Positions 57,927 to 64,000 of a stretch of DNA of 64,000 nt are shown here, piece by piece (the first letter of the stretch is position 1; the number at the start of each line of letters is the position of its first letter). Location: assembly GCF_021109255.1 (NCBI RefSeq), contig NZ_JAJODG010000002.1, one strand, 5' to 3'. A model generated the notes under the pieces. That model was not told the DNA's origin and did no database searches. It saw nothing but the letters and a program-made list of their open reading frames with translations. This DNA comes from Merdimmobilis hominis. Lineage in GTDB: Bacteria; Bacillota; Clostridia; Oscillospirales; Ruminococcaceae. Made by a program: the position numbers and the translations under genes.

Positions 57927-58499
57927 ATGGATCGTGAAACGGTACTTGCCGCCCTGCGGGACGCGCCCATTGTCGCCGCTGTCAAGGACTATGCGGGGCT
58001 GGAACGCTCCCTCTCCTCCGACTGCCAGGTGGTTTTTGTCCTGTTTGGGGACATTTTGAGCATCCCCGGCATTGTGGACCAAATCAAGGCCGCAGGCCGC
58101 ACCGCCTTTGTCCACTTAGATTTGATCGACGGCCTTTCTTCCCGGGAGATTGCGGTCAGTTTCATCCGCAATGCCACCAAGGCGGATGGGGTCATCACCA
58201 CCAAATCCCAGCTGGTCAAGCGGGCGCGGGAGCTAGGGCTCATCACTGTGCAGCGCTTTTTTATGATCGATTCCATCGCCCTGGAGGGATTTTCCAAACA
58301 GCTGGGGGCGGGCCAGCTCCCCGATTTTATTGAGGTGCTGCCCGGCGTCATGCCCAAAATCCTGCGGCGGCTATCGGGGATGACCTCTATCCCCCTCATC
58401 GCCGGGGGGCTCATCTCTGACAAAGAGGATATTCTCAGCGCTTTGGCGGCGGGTGCGGCTGCGGTTTCCGCCACCCGCCCTGAAATCTGGTTTATGTAG
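57927..58499 (+). CDS. glpP: Glycerol-3-phosphate-responsive antiterminator GlpP
   Basis: GlpP binds glycerol-3-phosphate and then lets polymerase pass terminators in glp leaders. The 190-residue protein is a TIM-barrel-like fold. Family motifs are PIVAAVKDYAGLERSLSSDC near the start, VHLDLIDGLSSREIAVSFI, KADGVITTKSQLVKRARELGL, and DFIEVLPGVMPKIL followed by IPLIAGGLISDKEDI. GGAGG precedes the ATG by five bases. It is the first gene of the glycerol locus, and hairpin terminators in the leaders at 57850 and 60082 are candidate targets. Confidence 0.92.
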   Translation: MDRETVLAALRDAPIVAAVKDYAGLERSLSSDCQVVFVLFGDILSIPGIVDQIKAAGRTAFVHLDLIDGLSSREIAVSFIRNATKADGVITTKSQLVKRARELGLITVQRFFMIDSIALEGFSKQLGAGQLPDFIEVLPGVMPKILRRLSGMTSIPLIAGGLISDKEDILSALAAGAAAVSATRPEIWFM

Positions 58500-58524
58500 C
58501 AGTACTTTCAGAAGGAGCATCGCC

Positions 58525-60009
58525 ATGAAGAATTATGTCATCGCCTTGGACCAAGGCACCACCAGTTCCCGAGCCATCGTCTTTGACCGGCAGCAAAACA
58601 TTGTGGAGATCGCCCAAAAGGAGTTCACCCAGCTCTATCCCAAAGCCGGCTATGTGGAGCACGACCCCATGGAGATTTACGCCTCCCAGTATGGCGTCCT
58701 CACCGAGGTGCTGGCCCGGGGCAACATCGACCCTGCCGAAGTGGCGGCCATCGGCATCACCAACCAGCGGGAGACCACCATCCTTTGGGACCGTAAAACC
58801 GGCCGTCCGGTGTACAACGCCATTGTCTGGCAATGCCGCCGCACCGCCGACATCTGCGAGGATCTGAAAAAACAGGGCCTGGAAGAGTATATCCGTGAGA
58901 ACACCGGCCTTTTGATCGACGCCTATTTCTCCGGCACCAAGATCAAGTGGATTCTCGACCACGTGGAGGGCCTGCGGGAGAGGGCGGAACGGGGAGAAAT
59001 CCTCTTCGGCACGGTGGACACCTGGCTCATCTGGAAATTGACGGGGGGCGAAGTCCATGTCACCGACTACACCAACGCCTCCCGAACCATGATCTACAAC
59101 ATCAAGACCCTGGATTGGGACGATACAATTTTAAAAGCACTGGATATCCCTCGCTGTATGCTGCCCCAGGTCTGCAACTCCAGCGAAGTATACGGCACTG
59201 TCAATATCGGCGGGGTGAACATCCCCATTGCGGGCATCGCCGGGGATCAGCAGGCGGCCCTGTTTGGCCAGACCTGCTTCCAAAAAGGTGAGGCAAAGAA
59301 CACCTACGGAACGGGATGTTTCCTATTGATGAACACCGGCGAGGAGATGTACCTCTCCCAAAACGGACTTTTGACCACCATTGCCATCGGCCTGGGCGGC
59401 AAGGTGCAGTACGCACTGGAAGGCAGCGTCTTTGTGGGCGGTGCGGTAATCCAGTGGCTGCGGGACGAACTGCGGTTCTTGGGTGACGCCAAGGATTCCG
59501 AGTATTTCGCCACCCAGGTGGAGGACAACGGCGGGGTGTACCTGGTGCCCGCTTTTACCGGACTGGGCGCCCCCCACTGGGACATGTATGCCCGAGGGGC
59601 CATCTTTGGGCTGACCCGTGGAGCCGGGCGCAACCATATCATCCGGGCGGCGCTGGAGGCCATCGCCTACCAGACTAAGGATGTGCTGGACGCCATGGTT
59701 GCCGACACCGGCATCGACCTGCGGGAACTGAAGGTGGACGGCGGGGCCAGCGCCAACAATTTCCTCATGCAGTTCCAGGCGGACATCCTGGGCCGCTCCA
59801 TCCGCCGGCCGATGATCCGGGAGACCACCGCCCTGGGTGCAGCGTATCTGGCCGGGTTGGCTGTCGGGTTCTGGAAGGATCTGGGCGACATCAAAAACCA
59901 GTGGACCCTTGACAAGATCTATTCCCCCCAGATGGAGGGCACACAGCGGGAGAAACTGTTAAAAGGCTGGAAAAAAGCCGTATCTCGGGCTAAAAATTGG
60001 GAGGAATAA
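58525..60009 (+). CDS. glpK: Glycerol kinase
   Basis: GlpK phosphorylates glycerol to glycerol-3-phosphate. The 494-residue protein has the FGGY family marks: ALDQGTTSSRAIVFD at the start, ITNQRETTILWDRKTG, GTVDTWLIWKLTGG, AGIAGDQQAALFGQ with the catalytic aspartate, and the late DGGASANNFLMQFQADILG. ATG 58525 has GAAGGAG upstream. It follows glpP by 25 bases and probably shares its transcript. A glycerol facilitator gene (glpF) is not present in the window. Confidence 0.96.
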   Translation: MKNYVIALDQGTTSSRAIVFDRQQNIVEIAQKEFTQLYPKAGYVEHDPMEIYASQYGVLTEVLARGNIDPAEVAAIGITNQRETTILWDRKTGRPVYNAIVWQCRRTADICEDLKKQGLEEYIRENTGLLIDAYFSGTKIKWILDHVEGLRERAERGEILFGTVDTWLIWKLTGGEVHVTDYTNASRTMIYNIKTLDWDDTILKALDIPRCMLPQVCNSSEVYGTVNIGGVNIPIAGIAGDQQAALFGQTCFQKGEAKNTYGTGCFLLMNTGEEMYLSQNGLLTTIAIGLGGKVQYALEGSVFVGGAVIQWLRDELRFLGDAKDSEYFATQVEDNGGVYLVPAFTGLGAPHWDMYARGAIFGLTRGAGRNHIIRAALEAIAYQTKDVLDAMVADTGIDLRELKVDGGASANNFLMQFQADILGRSIRRPMIRETTALGAAYLAGLAVGFWKDLGDIKNQWTLDKIYSPQMEGTQREKLLKGWKKAVSRAKNWEE

Positions 60010-60022
60010 CGGCCTCTCGCGG

Positions 60023-60051
60023 TTGAAACCGGACAGCAAACGTGGTATACT
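60023..60051 (+). promoter_or_regulatory. Promoter of the glycerol-3-phosphate dehydrogenase operon
   Basis: TTGAAA (60023-60028), 17 bases, then TATACT (60046-60051). The leader to the next gene is about 140 bases long. Confidence 0.8.
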
Positions 60052-60081
60052 GAATTTGAATTTCATATGTGCTTTAGCGAT

Positions 60082-60144
60082 GAGAGAGACAAAGCAGCTA
60101 CCGGCCGTATTCTAGCGGCTTTGGCTTGCTTTGCCTCTTTTTTT
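60082..60144 (+). terminator. Terminator-like attenuator before the dehydrogenase operon
   Basis: CAAAGCA and TGCTTTG pair around an inner GGCCG/CGGC-containing loop, followed by CCTCTTTTTTT. It lies between a good promoter and the gene at 60196, so it probably controls that operon, plausibly through GlpP. Confidence 0.65.
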
Positions 60145-60195
60145 GTGCGCGCTTTGGAATGTGACTGATAAAACAATTGAGGAGGTACCCTTTTC

Positions 60196-61638
60196 ATGTA
60201 TGATGTGGTAGTAATCGGCTGCGGTATCGTCGGTGCGGCCACCGCCTATGAGCTGTCCAAATACCAGCTCAAGACAGCGGTCCTCGAGAAGGAAAACGAC
60301 GTCGCCGACCAGACGACAAAGGCCAACAGCGCCATCATCCACGCGGGCTACGACCCGGAGCCCGGAACCTTGATGGCTAAGCTCAATGTGGAAGGCAGCC
60401 GCCTGGCCAAGGAGCTCTGCCAGAAACTGAGCGTCCATTACAACCAGGTGGGCTCGTTTGTCATTGCCTTCAACGACGAAGAGGCCAAAACCGTAGAGGA
60501 GATCTACGAGCGCGGGGTGAAAAACGGCGTCCCGGAATTGCGGATCCTCTCCGGGGAGGAGGCCCTCAAGATGGAGCCCAACCTGAACCCCAAGGTTCAG
60601 TGCGCCCTCTACGCCCCTACTGCCGCCATTGTCAACCCCTGGGAATTCGCCATCGCCTTGGCGGAGACCGCCGTGCGCAACGGGGTGGAACTCTACTTAA
60701 ACAACAAGGTGGTCGGCATTGAAAAGACCGCCGATGGGTACTTAATCACCACCGATAAAAATGTCTATGAAACCCGTTATATCATCAACGCGGCGGGGGT
60801 CCATTGCGACGAGGTCCACAACCTGGTGGCCGAACCGGAGTTCCGCTCCCTGCCCAACCAGGGCCAGTATTACCTTCTGGATAAGAGCCAAGGCAAGCTG
60901 GTGAACAAAGTCATCTTCCAATGCCCCACCAAGGTGGGCAAGGGCGTCCTGGTGGCCCCCACCGTCCACGGCAATTTGATCGTAGGCCCCAACTCCCATT
61001 TTGTAGAGGGATATGAGGATGTTTCCACCACAGCTGACGGCCTGGCTGAAGTGCTGAACGCCTCCCTCAAATCGGTGCCGGGCATCAACTTCCGGGAGAC
61101 CATCCGCAACTTTGCTGGCATCCGGGCTTACATTGACCGGGAGGACTTCCTCATTGCCGAATCCAAAACCGCGAAAAACTTCATCAACCTGGCGGGCATC
61201 AAATCCCCTGGCCTCTCCGCCGCGCCGGCCATTGCCAAAATGGCAGTGGACATCCTGCGGGATCTGGGCCTCTCCGCCACAGAGAAAGAAGGGTTTGTGG
61301 ACACCCGGGAAAAGATCAACTTCAAAGATCTGCCCCAGGAAGAAAAAGCTGCGGTCATCGCCAAGGATGCCCGTTACGGCCGGGTAATCTGCCGCTGCGA
61401 GACCATCACCGAAGGGGAGATTGTGGCCTGCCTCCATTCCCCCATCCCCCCCAAGACCATCGACGGGGTGAAGCGGCGCTGCAACGCCGGCATGGGCCGC
61501 TGCCAAGGCGGATTTTGTGGCCCCCGTGTCCAGGAGATCATCTCCCGGGAGCTCCACATCCCCTACAGCGAAATCGAGATGGACAAAACCGGCAGCTACA
61601 TCATCACCGGCGAGACCAAAGTGGGAGGGAATCTGTAA
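60196..61638 (+). CDS. FAD-dependent glycerol-3-phosphate dehydrogenase (GlpA-like)
   Basis: A 480-residue flavoprotein that should oxidise glycerol-3-phosphate to dihydroxyacetone phosphate. It has an N-terminal FAD site (VIGCGIVGAATAYELSKYQL) and the DAO-type fold (INAAGVHCDEVHNLV; HFVEGYEDVSTTADGL). A C-terminal domain carries cysteines in CRCETITEGEIV and RCNAGMGRCQGGFCGP, a BFD-like [2Fe-2S] unit as in GlpA. GAGGAGG precedes the ATG. It overlaps the next oxidoreductase by the TAATG junction and, with the two following genes, forms an anaerobic-type dehydrogenase complex. Confidence 0.88.
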   Translation: MYDVVVIGCGIVGAATAYELSKYQLKTAVLEKENDVADQTTKANSAIIHAGYDPEPGTLMAKLNVEGSRLAKELCQKLSVHYNQVGSFVIAFNDEEAKTVEEIYERGVKNGVPELRILSGEEALKMEPNLNPKVQCALYAPTAAIVNPWEFAIALAETAVRNGVELYLNNKVVGIEKTADGYLITTDKNVYETRYIINAAGVHCDEVHNLVAEPEFRSLPNQGQYYLLDKSQGKLVNKVIFQCPTKVGKGVLVAPTVHGNLIVGPNSHFVEGYEDVSTTADGLAEVLNASLKSVPGINFRETIRNFAGIRAYIDREDFLIAESKTAKNFINLAGIKSPGLSAAPAIAKMAVDILRDLGLSATEKEGFVDTREKINFKDLPQEEKAAVIAKDARYGRVICRCETITEGEIVACLHSPIPPKTIDGVKRRCNAGMGRCQGGFCGPRVQEIISRELHIPYSEIEMDKTGSYIITGETKVGGNL

Positions 61639-62888
61639 TGTATGATCTGATTGTCATCGGCGGAGGCCCCGCCGGTTTGGCCGCCGCCTACGAAGGCTAC
61701 ACCGGCGGCGCAAAAAAAGTGCTGATTCTGGAGCGGGATAAAGAACTGGGCGGCATCCTCAACCAATGCATCCACAACGGTTTCGGCCTCCATTACTTTA
61801 AAGAGGAGCTGACCGGCCCCGAATACGCTCAACGCTTTGCCGAAATGGTCCGCAGCACCGATGTGGAGGTAAAAACCGACACCATGGTGCTGGAAATCAC
61901 CGAGGATAAAAAGGTCCATGCCATCAACACGGTGGACGGCTACATGATCCTGGAGGCCAAGGCCATCGTCCTGGCCATGGGCTGCCGGGAGCGGACCCGG
62001 GGCGCCATCTCTATCCCCGGCACCCGCCCCGCCGGCATCTTTACTGCCGGCACTGCCCAGCGGTATGTCAACATGGAGGGCTATATGGTGGGCAAACGGG
62101 TAGTCATCCTGGGCTCCGGAGACATCGGTCTGATCATGGCCCGCCGCATGACCCTGGAAGGGGCTAAGGTCCTGGCCTGCGTGGAGCTGATGCCCTATTC
62201 CAACGGCTTGAACCGGAATATCGTCCAGTGCCTCAACGACTACGGCATTCCCCTTTATCTCTCCCACACCATCACCGTCATCCAAGGCGACCGCCGGGTA
62301 GAAAAGGTGATCATCTCCAAGGTGGATGAGAACCGCAAACCCATCCCTGGCTCGGAGATCGAGTTCGACTGCGACACCGTGCTGTTGTCGGTGGGCCTGA
62401 TCCCGGAAAACGAGCTCTCCCGCGGGGTGGGCATCCAAATCGATCCCCGCACCAACGGCCCGGTGGTCTATGAGAATATGGAGACCTCCATCCCCGGCGT
62501 TTTCGCCTGCGGCAATGTGGTCCACGTTCACGACCTGGTGGACTTTGTCACCGCGGAAAGCAAGCGGGCTGGCGGCAATGCGGCCAAATACATCCTTTCG
62601 GAGGGCATCCAAGAGGGCAAGCTGATCCAGTTGAAAAACGGGGACAATGTGGGCTACACCGTCCCCCAGAAGATCCGCACCGGAAATGTGGACAAATTTG
62701 TAGAGGTCTTTTTCCGGGTGCGCAACGTCTTCCAAGATGTTGTCATCAAGGTGACCTCCGGAGGGGAGGCCCTCTCCACCTTCAAGCGGGAGCACATGGC
62801 CCCTGGCGAGATGGAAAAAATCGTCATCCCCAAGGCGCTGCTGGACAAAGCCGCCGATGAGATTGTCATTTCTGTAGAAAAGGAGTAA
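61638..62888 (+). CDS. FAD/NAD(P)-dependent oxidoreductase (GlpB-like partner)
   Basis: A 416-residue flavoprotein with the N-terminal FAD motif VIGGGPAGLAAAYEGYTGG, a second nucleotide-binding motif VVILGSGDIGLIMARRM near residue 155, and the late GVFACGNVVHVHDLVDFVTAE. It resembles the partner subunit encoded next to GlpA-like proteins in anaerobes, probably passing electrons from the dehydrogenase. Its ATG overlaps the previous stop (TAATG), so the two are coupled. The DUF1667 gene follows six bases after its stop. Confidence 0.88.
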   Translation: MYDLIVIGGGPAGLAAAYEGYTGGAKKVLILERDKELGGILNQCIHNGFGLHYFKEELTGPEYAQRFAEMVRSTDVEVKTDTMVLEITEDKKVHAINTVDGYMILEAKAIVLAMGCRERTRGAISIPGTRPAGIFTAGTAQRYVNMEGYMVGKRVVILGSGDIGLIMARRMTLEGAKVLACVELMPYSNGLNRNIVQCLNDYGIPLYLSHTITVIQGDRRVEKVIISKVDENRKPIPGSEIEFDCDTVLLSVGLIPENELSRGVGIQIDPRTNGPVVYENMETSIPGVFACGNVVHVHDLVDFVTAESKRAGGNAAKYILSEGIQEGKLIQLKNGDNVGYTVPQKIRTGNVDKFVEVFFRVRNVFQDVVIKVTSGGEALSTFKREHMAPGEMEKIVIPKALLDKAADEIVISVEKE

Positions 62889-62894
62889 GCGAAG

Positions 62895-63239
62895 ATGACC
62901 GATTTGATTTGTATTGTCTGCCCCAAGGGCTGCCACCTCCATGTGGATGAAGAAAACGGTTATGCCGTCACCGGCAACTCCTGCCCTAGAGGCGCCGACT
63001 ACGGGAAAAAAGAGCTGGTCAATCCCACCCGGGTGATCACCTCCACTGTGAAGATCACCGGCGGCATCCACCACCGTCTACCAGTGAAAACCGACCGGGA
63101 CATCCCCAAGGCGATGATCCCGGAAGCCATAGCGCTGCTGAATGCAGTGCAGGTCCAGTCCCCTGTCAAAGTAGGGGACATCGTGGTTAAGGACGTCCTG
63201 GGCACCGGCGCCAACTTTGTCGCCTCCCGGGATATGTAA
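62895..63239 (+). CDS. DUF1667 protein (Cys-rich partner of the GlpA/GlpB-like pair)
   Basis: A 114-residue protein with four cysteines in its first 30 residues: LICIVCPKGCHLHV and TGNSCPRGADYG. The arrangement suggests a metal or Fe-S site. The remainder (VITSTVKITGGIHHRLPVKTD; DIPKAMIPEAIALLNAVQV) matches DUF1667, which regularly follows the two flavoproteins of this operon type. It is therefore probably a third subunit of the dehydrogenase; its exact job is not established. A terminator follows. Confidence 0.85.
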   Translation: MTDLICIVCPKGCHLHVDEENGYAVTGNSCPRGADYGKKELVNPTRVITSTVKITGGIHHRLPVKTDRDIPKAMIPEAIALLNAVQVQSPVKVGDIVVKDVLGTGANFVASRDM

Positions 63240-63257
63240 CCCCTATTGTATAGAACA

Positions 63258-63298
63258 CCCCTCCCCTGCCCAAGCCGCCAGGAGAGGGGCGTTTTTTA
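63258..63298 (+). terminator. Terminator of the glycerol dehydrogenase operon
   Basis: CCCCTCCCCTG and CAGGAGAGGGG form an 11-bp stem with one mismatch, followed by CGTTTTTT. It begins 18 bases after the stop. Confidence 0.85.
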
Positions 63299-63358
63299 TT
63301 CTCTCGAAAGACATGCCAGCCCGGCAAACCGCCCCTGCTGATCTGTGGCATACAAACG

Positions 63359-63393
63359 AAAAAGCGCCTGGGGAAAAATCCCCCCAGGCGCTT
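63359..63393 (-). terminator. Terminator of the Fe-S protein gene at the right edge
   Basis: Minus strand AAGCGCCTGGGG and CCCCAGGCGCTT pair perfectly over 12 bases with an 8-base loop, followed by TTTC. It lies about 36 bases after the stop of the gene ending at 63430. Confidence 0.85.
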
Positions 63394-63429
63394 AATTCCT
63401 ATGCTTTCGTTCCAGCGGCAACTGCTTTT

Positions 63430-64000
63430 TTAATGGGATCTTGCCCCTTCATGCGACCTTATGTAACCCATAAGTTTGGAATGGTATTCGTCAAGCGTAT
63501 CCGGCATCGGTTCCGCATGACGGTCAAACAAAAGATCGGGCAGATAGCGGGGCGTTTTCCCTCCAGCCGTCATGGAGCGCACACAGCCAATGCAGTATAC
63601 AACAACATCCTGACAGGGGAATTGATCCGCCCGCATCTGTATGCGCCGCTCCACCTCTTCGTTGGGGACGGCACCATAAAAATTATCACCGCAGCAGACA
63701 GAGGAGGTTCCGCTAAACTCCGCTTCTACAATTTTGATGTGCATTTTTTGCAAAAGGCTTCTTATAGCGCGATGAACCTGTGGCCTGTGCCGGTACCCAC
63801 AGGAGTCGTGGATCGACACGGTCATCCCCCCATAGTCCGGCAATTTCAAATCTGGGATACTGTCCAAGACTTCCCAATAGGAAACCGTGCGAATGCCATT
63901 ATATAAAGAGCGGAAGCGGCGGTCACAGCCCGCACAGTTGTTGATGATGACAGAGCCTGCCTCCAACTGGGGATCGTTTCGGCAACAAATGTTGTGGAGC
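63430..64000 (-). CDS. (Fe-S)-binding CCG-domain protein (5' part beyond the window)
   Basis: The minus-strand frame stays open to the right edge; the visible 190 codons are the C-terminal part. Two cysteine-rich (CCG/HdrB-like) motif groups are seen: CCRNDPQ...NNCAGCDRRF, and IHDSCGYR...SVCCGDNFYG...YCIGCVRSM. Such domains bind iron-sulfur clusters and occur in heterodisulfide-reductase-like or lactate/glycolate oxidase subunits. A TTG near 63966 is not the real start because the conserved region continues upstream. It converges on the glycerol operon and is not part of it. Confidence 0.82.
   Translation of the reverse strand, partial: LHNICCRNDPQLEAGSVIINNCAGCDRRFRSLYNGIRTVSYWEVLDSIPDLKLPDYGGMTVSIHDSCGYRHRPQVHRAIRSLLQKMHIKIVEAEFSGTSSVCCGDNFYGAVPNEEVERRIQMRADQFPCQDVVVYCIGCVRSMTAGGKTPRYLPDLLFDRHAEPMPDTLDEYHSKLMGYIRSHEGARSH

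Noticed and set aside
61596..63074. A 492-codon minus-strand frame opposite the GlpB-like gene
   Set aside because: Shadow of a gene with two nucleotide-binding motifs; no start signal.

Overview
The window looks like chromosome from an endospore-forming, GC-rich (roughly 55-60 %) member of the Clostridia. The best guess is the Oscillospiraceae/Acutalibacteraceae group (old Ruminococcaceae), but this is inferred from gene content only. Support comes from a complete spoIIIAA-AH operon, cwlD, spoIIM and yunB (endospore formation), sepF/divIVA (Gram-positive division), T-box leaders, GatCAB, ArgR and anaerobe-type glycerol genes. I see no prophage, insertion sequence, transposase or CRISPR array.

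Layout. 1-7.5 kb (+): the tail of the division cluster (sepF, ylmH, divIVA), then ileS, lspA, an RluD-type pseudouridine synthase, a HAD phosphatase and a ComEA-like protein. 7.5-8.9 kb: a minus-strand unknown gene, a strong promoter driving four tRNAs (Val, Asp, Phe, Gly), a 29-nt partial copy of the tRNA-Gly 3' end, and tRNA-Cys. 8.9-19.4 kb (+): DEAD-box helicase, two M20 peptidases, a membrane protein, cwlD, radA, a membrane-fusion protein with a MacB-like permease, and a XerC/D recombinase. 15.4 and 19.4-24 kb (-): a small Cys-rich protein, a YesL-like protein, spoIIM, a TIGR04086 protein, yajC, tgt and queA. 24.2-28.8 kb (+): asd-dapA-dapB, two very small basic proteins and a winged-helix protein. 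29-46.3 kb (-): tyrS behind a T-box, then, read in transcription order from 46.3 kb, spoIIIAA to AH, asp23, nusB, a TsaD-like protein, xseA, xseB, ispA, a PAP2-like gene, dxs, tlyA, nadK, argR and recN. 46.4-50.9 kb (-): PHP phosphoesterase, binding protein, fused permease and ATPase of an ABC importer. 51-57.1 kb (-): ligA-gatC-gatA-gatB and yunB. 57.2-57.8 kb (-): a second T-box followed only by a 37-codon ORF and a terminator. 57.8-63.3 kb (+): a glycerol catabolic locus (glpP, glpK, two FAD oxidoreductases, a DUF1667 protein) with terminator-like leaders. The right edge cuts a minus-strand Fe-S (HdrB-like) protein.

How the parts fit. Most genes are housekeeping: division, isoprenoid precursors (dxs, ispA), lysine/DAP supply for peptidoglycan, queuosine tRNA modification, glutaminyl/asparaginyl-tRNA amidation, and the SpoIIIA channel of the forespore membrane. 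The less ordinary signals are mostly regulatory RNA: the orphan T-box, a promoter-terminator unit between spoIIIAH and asp23, a long stem in the queA leader, and probable GlpP-controlled attenuators. Others are the tRNA-Gly fragment, an efflux-type pair without an ATPase, and the PHP/ABC operon. I did not find a clearly novel multi-gene system. Gene coordinates come from reading frames plus ribosome binding sites; functions come from recognised motifs, not from database searches.
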